From: Bacteroidales bacterium UBA1064
Lineage (GTDB): Bacteria > Bacteroidota > Bacteroidia > Bacteroidales > Tenuifilaceae
Assembly (NCBI GenBank): GCA_002316235.1
Contig: DCDD01000194.1
Location: 1-13,297 of the forward strand
Length of the DNA: 13,297 nucleotides
Direction of reading: 5' to 3'
The notes beneath the pieces were generated by a model, which had not been told where the DNA came from, did not search any database, and saw only the letters and a list, made by a program, of their open reading frames with translations. Within the stretch, counting starts at the first letter, position 1, and every line of letters begins with the position of its first letter. Below, piece by piece: positions 6,211 to 13,297 of the stretch. The position numbers and the translations under genes are program-made.

Positions 6211-7403
6211 TCCCAGTTTTTTGCCAGTCCGCCAATTCCGGTTTCCCTGTAAGCCACCTGAATATCACGGCCGGTTTCGGCCATGGTTTCAACTGCCCGG
6301 TCAAACGAAATTTTATGCCCTCCATCAGAGGAAAGGGCGTACACTCCGCAGGAGTATGCCTTGGATGCAGCAATGGCGTTACGCTCTATGCAGGGTATTT
6401 GCACGTAGCCCAACACCGGATCGCAGGTTAGGCCAAGGTTATGCTCCATACCCATCTCGGCGGCATACTCAATCTGGTTTGGAGATCCTCCAAGAACCTG
6501 TACCATTGCAGCGGCAGCCATGGCGCAAGCAGTTCCAATTTCTCCCTGGCAGCCCACTTCTGCTCCTGAAATTGAAGCATTGTGCTTAACCAGGTTGCCA
6601 ATTAATCCCGCAGTAGCCAGCGCCCTATGAATTTTTACCTCGGTAAGGTACTCTTCCCGGCTCAGGTAGAACAGTATGGCTGGTAAAACTCCCGACGAGC
6701 CACAGGTTGGCGCAGTTACAATTCTTCCACCTGCAGCGTTTTCCTCGGCAACTGCCAGGGCAAAAGAAAACAGTAGGCCAAAGCTTTTTAAAGTTCCATG
6801 ACTGGTAAGTGCTTTCGAATACTGCGATGAAGCCCTCCTGGCAAGCTTTATCGGACCAGGCAAAACCCCCTCGTTTTCAATACCCCGTTTTATCGTTTCC
6901 CTCATGGTATGCCAAACTCCCTGCAGAAATTCCCATATATCCTTTCCCTCGTTATCCTCCACAAACTCCCAAAAAGTCTTCCCTTCCCTCCTACACCAGG
7001 TCAAAATATCGGTCATGTTGTTGAGCGAATAAACCTCACTGCTATTCAACACCCCGCTTTTATCCTTTAAATCACCGCCGCCAATGCTGTAAACCTCCCA
7101 CCGGTCAAGCGCCTCGGCACCCTCGTCGGTCAACGCCTCAAATACCATCCCGTTAGGATGAAGCGGTAGCGTTTCCTCAGGCTTAAACACCACCTCCACT
7201 GATTTTGGAAGAAAACACTTTCGTAAAGCGCTATCGGTTTGGTGACCCCTACCCGTTAGCGCTAAACTCCCAAATAGCATTACCCGGAAGTAGCTCACCT
7301 CAGGATGCTTCTTTATGAATAGCTCTGCAGCTCTTACCGGCCCAATGGTATGGCTACTCGACGGGCCATACCCCTCCTTATAAACCTCACGAATTGATAG
7401 CAT
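6198..7403 (-). CDS. sdaA: L-serine ammonia-lyase, iron-sulfur-dependent, single chain
   Basis: The enzyme converts L-serine to pyruvate and ammonia in the cytoplasm, using a [4Fe-4S] cluster. The 401-residue product has the beta domain first (SIREVYKEGYGPSSSHTIGP, 3-22) and the catalytic alpha domain after about 160. The three cluster cysteines are Cys285 (GCQGEIG), Cys327 (LTCDP) and Cys338 (IPCIERN). Their spacing of 42 and 11 equals that of Cys343/385/396 in the characterised Legionella enzyme. TAPTCGSSGV (230-239) and KHNASISGAEVG (273-284) are further family segments. The frame is open to 7556, but the ATG at 7403 begins exactly at the conserved MLSIREVY. It also lies downstream of a good promoter at 7425-7456, so the upstream extension is not expected to be translated. 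The gene stands alone on the minus strand, divergent from the GH43-like gene. Confidence 0.95.
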   Translation of the reverse strand: MLSIREVYKEGYGPSSSHTIGPVRAAELFIKKHPEVSYFRVMLFGSLALTGRGHQTDSALRKCFLPKSVEVVFKPEETLPLHPNGMVFEALTDEGAEALDRWEVYSIGGGDLKDKSGVLNSSEVYSLNNMTDILTWCRREGKTFWEFVEDNEGKDIWEFLQGVWHTMRETIKRGIENEGVLPGPIKLARRASSQYSKALTSHGTLKSFGLLFSFALAVAEENAAGGRIVTAPTCGSSGVLPAILFYLSREEYLTEVKIHRALATAGLIGNLVKHNASISGAEVGCQGEIGTACAMAAAAMVQVLGGSPNQIEYAAEMGMEHNLGLTCDPVLGYVQIPCIERNAIAASKAYSCGVYALSSDGGHKISFDRAVETMAETGRDIQVAYRETGIGGLAKNWEPFE

Positions 7404-7424
7404 TTGTCTTAAAAATTTAGGCTG

Positions 7425-7456
7425 CAAAGCTGTATCAAATTTTTTAAAGGGGCAAA
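7425..7456 (-). promoter_or_regulatory. Bacteroidota-type promoter for sdaA
   Basis: On the minus strand, TTTG (7456-7453) and CAGCTTTG (7432-7425) are separated by exactly 20 bases. This matches TTTG-N20-TAnnTTTG except for the first base of the -7 box. It lies 21 bases before the ATG at 7403 and so supports that start. Confidence 0.55.
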
Positions 7457-7678
7457 CGGCTGAAAGTAATGCCCCCACAATTTTTACTGAAAAGTATAAA
7501 TGTTGCCTCTCTGCGGGCATGTCGTAATAAATTTTTAATTTTGAGAATCTAAACATGCCAAGTTGCGCAGTAGGTTTTTCGGCACTTGATCCAAAACATA
7601 ACGAGCCTGTTTGCCCGATACATACTTATTGCTATTGCACCACGGCATGTTGTCCTTCATCCATAAATTGCAAGAATC

Positions 7679-9466
7679 ATGAAACCCATTATCCAGGCGA
7701 CCTCAATATCAACCGTAACATACATATCGAATTTACTGATAGGGTTAACTATAGCGCTCACGCAATTCTTCACAGCTGAAGCCTATTCGCAGGATACCCT
7801 TAAAACCTACTGCAACCCAATTAATATTGATTACGGCTATAGTCCAATACCAGCAGCAATTGAGCAGGTAAAACATAGGGCTACAGCAGACCCGCTGGTG
7901 GTGGCATTCAAGGGAAAATTCTTTTTATTTTCTACCAATCAGCATGGCTACTGGTGGAGTAGCAACATGGCCAGCTGGAACTTTATTCCCAGAAAATTTT
8001 TACTCCCCCGACACAAGGTTTACGACGATCTCTGTGCTCCTGCGGCCTTTGTGCTGGGCGATTCCCTTTTGCTAATCGGCTCTTCGAATAACCCCGATTT
8101 TCCCATTTGGGCATCCACCAACCCCGCCGCCGACGATTGGCATATTGCAATTGACTCATTCCCACTAGCAGCATGGGATCCCGCCTTCTTTGCAGATGAC
8201 GATGGCAGAGTATATCTTTATTTTGGCTCCAGCAACCTTTACCCAATTTACGGCTGTGAGGTTAACAGGGCAACCCTGCGCCCTCAAGCTGCTCCAAAGC
8301 CCCTGATTAGCCTTAACGACAGTATTCATGGATGGGAACGCTTTGGCGAGTACAACGACAATACCTTTTTACCCCCATTCATAGAAGGGGCATGGATGAA
8401 CAAGCATAACGGACATTACTACCTTCAGTATGCGGCGCCTGGAACCGAATTTAGCGGGTATGCTGATGGCGTTTACATTGGCAGCAATCCTCTTGGACCA
8501 TTTCGCTATCAGGAGTTCAACCCCTTTAGCTACAAACCAGGTGGTTTTGCCCGTGGGGCCGGACATGGTGCAACTTTTTGCGATTACAACCAGCAATGGT
8601 GGCATATCTCAACAATTGCCATTGGAGTAAAAAATAATTTTGAACGTAGAATAGGAATGTGGCCGGCATACTTTGATGCCGATGGTACACTATACTCTCA
8701 AACTGCTTTCGGCGACTATCCCCACTACCTTAATGGAAAATTTACCGAATGGATGCTGCTCAACTATCAAAAACCCGTTACTGTTTCAAGCACCCTCTAC
8801 GGTTACTATCCCAATTTTGCGGTTGATGAGGATATTCGCACATACTGGAGCGCTTCTACAGGCAACGCTGGTGAGTGGATTTGTACCGATTTGCTCGACA
8901 CCTGCCGCATATACGCCTTTCAGGTAAACTACGCAGATCAGGATGTTCAGCTTGTTGGCAAGCAAATGGGAATTTACCACCAGTACAGAGTCTGGGGCAG
9001 CCTCGATGGTAAGAGCTGGTCGCTACTGATTGACAAGTCGGAGAATAAAACCGATGTTCCTCATGACTATGTTGAGCTAAGTACGCCAGTAGAATTTCGT
9101 TTCCTTAAGCTCGAAAACCTCCATGTCCCGGTAGGGAAGTTTGCCATAAGCGGCTTTCGTGTTTTTGGAAAAGCCAACCTGCCACTTCCTGAATCAGTTG
9201 AGTTCTTCTCCGTACTTAGGGGCAACTCCGAACCCCGCAATGCCTGGCTGAAATGGAAACTTCAGGATAACGCAACGGGATACCTTATTAATTTTGGAGT
9301 TCGTCCCGACAAACTATACGGAAGCATAATGGTTTATGGCCATAATGAATACTATTTTAGCGGAATGGATAGGGATAAAACGTACTATTTTACCATAACC
9401 CCATTCAATGAGAGTGGTTGTGGGAACAGATCGGCTGTTGTTAAATCGGAAATCCCTTTACGTTAA
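7679..9466 (+). CDS. Secreted glycoside hydrolase family 43-like enzyme with discoidin and FN3-like domains
   Basis: This 595-residue protein begins with a signal peptide (hydrophobic about 17-33, likely cleaved after AEA). Residues about 65-355 look like a GH43 five-bladed propeller. Candidate catalytic residues are Asp71 (ATADPLVV), the base; Asp167 (AAWDPAFF), the pKa modulator; and Glu236 (FIEGAW), the acid. His296 in GAGHG is the usual central His. GH43 enzymes release arabinose, xylose or galactose units from plant-type polysaccharides; the exact specificity cannot be read. Residues about 362-498 match an F5/8 type C (discoidin) module, with YPNFAVDEDIRTYWSAS and a C-terminal FRVFGK strand. 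About 503-595 look like a fibronectin III-like module. There is no type IX sorting domain at the C terminus and no SusC/SusD pair nearby, so it is not in a typical polysaccharide utilization locus. Confidence 0.8.
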   Translation: MKPIIQATSISTVTYISNLLIGLTIALTQFFTAEAYSQDTLKTYCNPINIDYGYSPIPAAIEQVKHRATADPLVVAFKGKFFLFSTNQHGYWWSSNMASWNFIPRKFLLPRHKVYDDLCAPAAFVLGDSLLLIGSSNNPDFPIWASTNPAADDWHIAIDSFPLAAWDPAFFADDDGRVYLYFGSSNLYPIYGCEVNRATLRPQAAPKPLISLNDSIHGWERFGEYNDNTFLPPFIEGAWMNKHNGHYYLQYAAPGTEFSGYADGVYIGSNPLGPFRYQEFNPFSYKPGGFARGAGHGATFCDYNQQWWHISTIAIGVKNNFERRIGMWPAYFDADGTLYSQTAFGDYPHYLNGKFTEWMLLNYQKPVTVSSTLYGYYPNFAVDEDIRTYWSASTGNAGEWICTDLLDTCRIYAFQVNYADQDVQLVGKQMGIYHQYRVWGSLDGKSWSLLIDKSENKTDVPHDYVELSTPVEFRFLKLENLHVPVGKFAISGFRVFGKANLPLPESVEFFSVLRGNSEPRNAWLKWKLQDNATGYLINFGVRPDKLYGSIMVYGHNEYYFSGMDRDKTYYFTITPFNESGCGNRSAVVKSEIPLR

Positions 9467-9531
9467 ACATTTTCAAAGCAGCTAGGAGTTAAACTAAAAT
9501 TTTTGTAAAGCAAAACAGTATTAGCCACCTG

Positions 9532-10317
9532 ATGAATTCTAAAAAATTGTTTGGTAGTAGAATGAATAGTTGGTTTAAGAGTCTCTCGGCTTCAATAGCT
9601 AAGCATAGAGTCGGCATACTCACCACCATAATTATTCACCTGTTGGTGATTGCGTCATTCTTGGTTTTCAAGATAGAGGATAGAACGGAGGAATATGCAT
9701 CAACCATTGAAATGGAGTTTGAGGAACCCAAGGCGCAGGAGGAATTGCTAGTTGAAGAAAAGCCAGAGCAGCTCCTCCCAACCGATGTAACCGTTCCCAG
9801 TCGTGAAATGGAGGCTATAAAGAATTTTGCGGTAGATGCCACCCAAAAGGAGCTAAACGCAGGATTGTCGGACGAAAAAAACACGGATGCCGACAACCTG
9901 TACAGCGAAGCTAACCGCATAAGGGAGCAAATGCAGGAAAACAAGGAGCGGTATGAGCAGGCTATGAAAGAAGCTGACATAGCCATTCCCAATACGCCTG
10001 AAAAAAATATACCGGAGGAGAAAAAAAATATGTACAAGGGGCCAACGGTAATCTCGTATAACCTGGCAGGCCGGAAAGCATACAGGCTACCAGTCCCCTC
10101 CTATAAATGCGAAATGGGCGGGCAGGTGGTTGTAAACATTGAGGTGCTGTCCGATGGCAGCGTTTCAAATGCCACAATTGACTGGGCGAACTCGGTGAAT
10201 GACGAGTGTATTAACAACTCGGCCATTATGGCCGCGTTGGCTAGTCGTTTTTCCTCAACCCAACAATCAACAGGAAAGGAAAAAGGGAGCATTACGTACC
10301 TATTTGTGGCCCAGTAG
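9532..10317 (+). CDS. TonB-like membrane-anchored protein
   Basis: The 261-residue product has the TonB plan. There is a short cytoplasmic N terminus, one membrane helix (about 28-47), a charged Glu/Lys/Pro-rich periplasmic linker (48-165) with a coiled-coil-prone stretch (about 122-148), and a C-terminal domain (about 167-261). The C-terminal part has YKGPTVISYNLAGRKAYRLP and the strand-like GGQVVVNIEVLSDGSVSNA (196-214), then SITYLFVAQ. This resembles TonB/TolA-type domains that contact outer-membrane receptors. Cys193 (YKC) and Cys226 (DECI) could form a disulfide. No ExbB/ExbD genes are adjacent, so energising of outer-membrane transport is inferred from the fold pattern only. The ATG at 9532 is used; another at 9562 (residue 11) is possible. 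It converges on ald with only 14 bases between the stops. Confidence 0.7.
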   Translation: MNSKKLFGSRMNSWFKSLSASIAKHRVGILTTIIIHLLVIASFLVFKIEDRTEEYASTIEMEFEEPKAQEELLVEEKPEQLLPTDVTVPSREMEAIKNFAVDATQKELNAGLSDEKNTDADNLYSEANRIREQMQENKERYEQAMKEADIAIPNTPEKNIPEEKKNMYKGPTVISYNLAGRKAYRLPVPSYKCEMGGQVVVNIEVLSDGSVSNATIDWANSVNDECINNSAIMAALASRFSSTQQSTGKEKGSITYLFVAQ

Positions 10318-10331
10318 ATTGGCAAAACCGT

Positions 10332-11552
10332 TTAGAATGCAGCCATTAGCAGGTTGATGTCCCGCGACGGCAAGTTGTACAGCCGACCAAGGTAATCGTT
10401 GGTAAGGATTCCGTTAAAAACGTAAACCCCATGCCGCAAACCCGAATCCTCCTTCAGCTGGTGCTGGAAACCTCCAGCCTCACCAATAGATAGCAGCAAC
10501 GGTGCAAAAACATTACTCATGGCAATTGAGGCTGTTCGGGCAACCCGCGAGGTAATGTTTGGCACGCAGTAGTGAACCACGCCATACTTTTCGAACGAGG
10601 GGTTGTTGTGGTCTCGAATCTCCGATGTTTCAAAACAACCACCCTTATCAATGGCCAGGTCAACAATAACGGATCCATGCTTCATGTTCATCACCATCTC
10701 CTCGCTAACAACGAAGCGCAAGTTCGACTCCTCCGGGGTAAGAGTTCCTATCACCACATCGGCCGTCTTCAGCACCCGGGCCAGCACTTGCGGATGGAAT
10801 ATGGAGGTGTAAAGACGTTGCCCCAGTAAATTCTGAAGCTCCATTAGCCGCTTAATGGAGTTATCGAACACCTTGACAGTAGCGCCAAGCCCCAATGCCG
10901 CACGAGCAGCAAACTCGGCAGCTGTTCCGGCGCCCAGTATTACTACCTCAGTGGGGCTAATCCCGGTGATACCGCCGAGCATAACACCCTTACCCTTATT
11001 TACATTACTTAGATACTCAGCTGCCACAAGCACCGACGTGCTTCCAGCAATGGAGCTCATCGCCCGTATAAAAGGAAAGGAGCCGTCGGAATCGCATATG
11101 CTCTCAAAGGCGATAGCGGTAACCTTTTTTTGAATTAGCTTACGGAGGTAGTCACCAGTGGAGCTGTTTAGATGGAGCGACGACATGATTATCTGGTTAT
11201 CCCTAACAAGCTCGAACTCGGAGGGAATAAGCGGAGCCACCTTAAGAACTATATCGCTGCGGTAAACCTCCTGTGAAGAGGTAACAATGCGTCCACCCTT
11301 TTCGCTATAGTCTAAGTCGTTGTAGTTTGCCTGCTTTCCTGCATCCTTCTCAATGATGATTTCGTGCCCGCCCTCAACCAACATCTCTACGGCTTCAGGG
11401 GTTAAAGGTATCCTGCTTTCTGTTGAATCGGCCTCTTTGGGAATCCCTATCACCAGCTGCTTGTTTTTCTTTACGAATTCCAGCCTTTCCTCCTGAACTA
11501 AAAGTCCCTTAGCATGTGGAAATTCAGGTAAATTCGATGCAGTACGTTTCAT
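10332..11552 (-). CDS. ald: Alanine dehydrogenase
   Basis: This NAD-dependent cytoplasmic enzyme interconverts L-alanine with pyruvate plus ammonia. The 406-residue product has the Ald/PNT N-terminal domain: GIPKEADSTESRIPLTPEAV (36-55) with Arg47, LKVAPL with Lys104, and SSLHLNS with His127. These match the pyruvate-binding and catalytic residues of characterised Ald proteins. The nucleotide-binding Rossmann fold has VVILGAGTAAE (203-213), with Asp230 ending its second strand as expected for NAD. VDLAIDKGG (297-305) and HYCVPNITSRVART (327-340) complete the family pattern. The ATG at 11552 is used; the frame extends to a TTG at 11582, which adds only ten residues. It is the third gene of the minus-strand order porX-tsaE-ald, but a gap of 305 bases before it suggests its own promoter, which I could not identify. 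Confidence 0.92.
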   Translation of the reverse strand: MKRTASNLPEFPHAKGLLVQEERLEFVKKNKQLVIGIPKEADSTESRIPLTPEAVEMLVEGGHEIIIEKDAGKQANYNDLDYSEKGGRIVTSSQEVYRSDIVLKVAPLIPSEFELVRDNQIIMSSLHLNSSTGDYLRKLIQKKVTAIAFESICDSDGSFPFIRAMSSIAGSTSVLVAAEYLSNVNKGKGVMLGGITGISPTEVVILGAGTAAEFAARAALGLGATVKVFDNSIKRLMELQNLLGQRLYTSIFHPQVLARVLKTADVVIGTLTPEESNLRFVVSEEMVMNMKHGSVIVDLAIDKGGCFETSEIRDHNNPSFEKYGVVHYCVPNITSRVARTASIAMSNVFAPLLLSIGEAGGFQHQLKEDSGLRHGVYVFNGILTNDYLGRLYNLPSRDINLLMAAF

Positions 11553-11857
11553 CCGTACAAAATTTTTGGTTTCTGATTGCAATTATCTTACCCCATACCT
11601 TTTAACCTTCGGGGTTGAACTTATTGAAAACCCATATTCTGGTTTCGCCGAACTCGTAAGTAACGCTCGGTGGTTGAACCGTATTTGAGGAAGCTCCCTT
11701 ACATGGGCATTTCATGATGGTTGTTCTAAAGCTGAGAGGATATCCTAAAAGATAAACATTCGTAAGATTTGCTCTCAATCCCGCCAGACTTGGGCTATTA
11801 TATACGAATCTGCGTGAAGTAAAGTTATAGTAATATCGATTTTTACACAAAAAAAGG
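11553..11857 (-). other. Gap of 305 bases between tsaE and ald, with a doubtful reading frame of 87 codons
   Basis: A minus-strand frame starts at a TTG (11865) that overlaps the end of tsaE by eight bases and runs to a TAA at 11602. Its first 25 codons look like AT-rich non-coding sequence. The middle has a more protein-like character (SPSLAGLRANLTNVYLLGYP), and there is an internal ATG before KCPCKGA. I recognise no family, and the TTG start is unlikely. It may be a gene remnant or a long leader for ald. The short hairpin AACC-TTCGG-GGTT near 11604-11616 has no T-run and is not a convincing terminator. Confidence 0.2.
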
Positions 11858-12286
11858 TTAATCAACCATTATGTCAAGTCTCCGGGAAAAGTCGGGATTA
11901 ACGGTAATGAATAGCTTTACAGTTTGGTCGGAAGGTAAAATATCCTCAACCAGCTCGGGCCATTCGATGAGGCAGATTCCTGTGGTGGAAAAAAAATACT
12001 CCTCATACCCAAAATCGTAAACCTCCTCAATACGGTTGATTCGGTAAAAGTCAAAATGGTAAACAGGCTGCCCGCTTCTGGTCTGATACTCGTTAATCAG
12101 CGCAAATGTTGGGCTTGCAACAATGTCCTTAACGCCAAGCGCATGGCAGATTGCCTTTATGAGGGTAGTTTTCCCTGCCCCCATTTCGCCGTAAAAACAA
12201 ACAACATGGTATTGCTTAACAATTTCAGCCACCTCGGAGGCCACGCTATCAAGCGCCTCAATTGTCGGAATTAACAAGCTCTTCAT
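11858..12286 (-). CDS. tsaE: TsaE, ATPase of the tRNA t6A-forming complex
   Basis: TsaE is the P-loop ATPase that works with TsaB and TsaD to put threonylcarbamoyl on A37 of tRNAs reading ANN codons. The 142-residue product has the usual length. It has Walker A GEMGAGKTT (33-41, Lys39), the threonine-rich switch ASPTFALINEY (57-67), YHFDFYRI with Asp79, and LIEWPE with Glu108. The last two correspond to Asp80 and Glu108 needed for activity in E. coli YjeE. The ATG at 12286 is the first in frame and gives a normal N terminus. It follows porX after 223 bases on the same strand, and ald lies downstream. Confidence 0.95.
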   Translation of the reverse strand: MKSLLIPTIEALDSVASEVAEIVKQYHVVCFYGEMGAGKTTLIKAICHALGVKDIVASPTFALINEYQTRSGQPVYHFDFYRINRIEEVYDFGYEEYFFSTTGICLIEWPELVEDILPSDQTVKLFITVNPDFSRRLDIMVD

Positions 12287-12509
12287 TCTGAAATGGGTTT
12301 CCTTTATTGTTTTGCTATAGCCAGCGTGGTAGTTGTATTCATAGAGCGGGATATGAAATAACTGTATGAAATTTACACGTATAGCAAGCTAGCTGGCAGT
12401 GCATAGATTACTTTGGTTTATAGTGATGTTGTCGGGTATGGATGAATCGTCGGTCAATTGAGTTTTTTAACCATCTACTTCCGCTGCATTTCTCGATTGG
12501 TAACATGGG

Positions 12510-13297
12510 CTACCTGTTTGGAGTGAGCACTACCACCGGAATAATCATCTCCTCCAACGATATTCCCCCATGCTGAAAGGTGTTACGGTAGTAGCTGGCA
12601 AAGTAGTTGTAGTTGTTGGGATACACAAAAAAATTACTTCCATAGGCAAAAATAAAGGAGGAACTTACGTTAGGCTTTGGCAGATGAGCGGTTTCGGGGT
12701 CTCGCACCTCAAACACCTCCTTGGTATTAAAGGCTAAACTTCTCCCCAGCTTATACCGGAGGTTAGTTGAAGTTGCCCTATCGCCAACCACCTTAATGGG
12801 GTTTTGAACTCTAATTGAACCATGATCGGTGGTGATTACAACTTTAATATCGAAACGGGCAGCTTCGAGCAGGATATTCCTCAAATCGGAGTGCTGGAAC
12901 CATGATCGAACCAGCGAGATGTAGGCCGCCTCGTCGGAGGCCAGTTCTTTCATCATGTTGGAGTCGGTGCGTGCATGCGACATCATATCAACAAAGTTGA
13001 TCACCAGCACGGTAAGGTTGTTGTTCAGCACCAGGTTAACATTATCCGCTATGGGCATGCCCGCCCGCAGGGTGTTACCTTTTTCGTAGTGAACCTTATA
13101 GCTTTTTCCGAGCCGTTGCAGCTGGGAGGTGAGCAGCTGGAGCTCATAGTTGTTTTTCCCCTCATCATCATCGTCGGAAATCCAAATATCGGGAAACATT
13201 TGCTGTATTTCCAGAGGCATCAACCCCGCAAAAATGGCATTCCGGGCATACTGGGTAGCAGTGGGCAGGATGCTGAAGTAAACATCATCCGACTCTA
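12510..13297 (-). CDS. porX: PorX-type response regulator/PglZ phosphodiesterase, C-terminal half (5' end outside window)
   Basis: The frame is open to the window edge, so only the last 261 residues of a protein usually about 515-520 long are present. The N-terminal receiver and linker domains lie beyond position 13297. What is visible is the PglZ (alkaline phosphatase superfamily) domain. FSILPTATQYARNAIFAGLMP contains the Thr nucleophile (visible residues 12-14). FVDMMSH (Asp103), TTDHGS (Asp157, His158) and the signature HGGISLEEM (242-250) follow. PorX, with the sensor PorY, controls type IX secretion genes in Porphyromonas and related species, and its PglZ domain cleaves short oligonucleotides with zinc. 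The order porX-tsaE-ald matches the arrangement I know from Bacteroidota genomes. The ATG near 13220 is internal, not the start. Confidence 0.88.
   Translation of the reverse strand, partial: ESDDVYFSILPTATQYARNAIFAGLMPLEIQQMFPDIWISDDDDEGKNNYELQLLTSQLQRLGKSYKVHYEKGNTLRAGMPIADNVNLVLNNNLTVLVINFVDMMSHARTDSNMMKELASDEAAYISLVRSWFQHSDLRNILLEAARFDIKVVITTDHGSIRVQNPIKVVGDRATSTNLRYKLGRSLAFNTKEVFEVRDPETAHLPKPNVSSSFIFAYGSNFFVYPNNYNYFASYYRNTFQHGGISLEEMIIPVVVLTPNR

Noticed and set aside
6194..6589. Plus-strand frame of 131 codons over the 3' end of sdaA
   Set aside because: It is antisense to the cluster-binding region of a well-supported enzyme gene.
7404..7556. N-terminal extension of the serine ammonia-lyase to an ATG at 7556
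   Set aside because: The 51 extra residues do not resemble the family, the conserved N terminus begins at 7403, and a good promoter sits inside the extension.
9636..10037. Minus-strand frame of 133 codons inside the TonB-like gene
   Set aside because: It is antisense to the Glu/Lys-rich linker, and its Ser/Phe-rich translation is typical of a shadow.

Overview
The window looks like chromosomal sequence from the phylum Bacteroidota, most likely a Bacteroidales/Marinilabiliales-type organism of moderate GC. Several things point there. There is a PorX-type PglZ phosphodiesterase followed by TsaE and alanine dehydrogenase, a GIN-domain (DUF2807) surface protein, a YwqK/MORN-repeat protein and a TonB-like protein of the Bacteroidota kind. 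Recognisable promoters have the TTTG-N20-TAnnTTTG form, and Shine-Dalgarno sequences are absent. No tRNA, rRNA, CRISPR array, complete insertion sequence or phage gene was recognised.

Layout, left to right. The first 63 bases encode a 20-codon stub resembling the GT51 peptidoglycan glycosyltransferase motif and ending in a stop. A secreted endonuclease/exonuclease/phosphatase-fold protein follows (232-1275, +). A 298-base gap holds what looks like a broken minus-strand gene of unknown family. Next is a polysaccharide flippase (1574-3052, +). A small plus-strand group follows: two adjacent SiaC-like (DUF1987) phosphoprotein paralogs and SufE (3221-4655). Then come a MORN-repeat protein (4847-5134) and a GIN-domain protein with seven GSGD/E turns (5361-6083). 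L-serine ammonia-lyase faces them on the minus strand (6198-7403), with a good promoter and a candidate terminator. A secreted GH43-like enzyme with discoidin and FN3-like modules (7679-9466) and a TonB-like membrane protein (9532-10317) are on the plus strand. The right end is a minus-strand block: porX (its 5' half lies beyond the edge), tsaE and ald.

Themes. Most genes are housekeeping or envelope functions rather than one pathway. SdaA makes pyruvate and ammonia from serine, and Ald interconverts alanine with the same two products. PorX in known species controls type IX secretion. The least ordinary items are the SiaC tandem and the three intergenic stretches with possible gene remnants or RNA structure. 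In the tandem, one copy keeps the phospho-acceptor Thr at position 68, while the other has Ser and an extra basic C-terminal tail. I saw no convincing undescribed multi-gene system; the SiaC pair without SiaA/B/D partners is the closest candidate.
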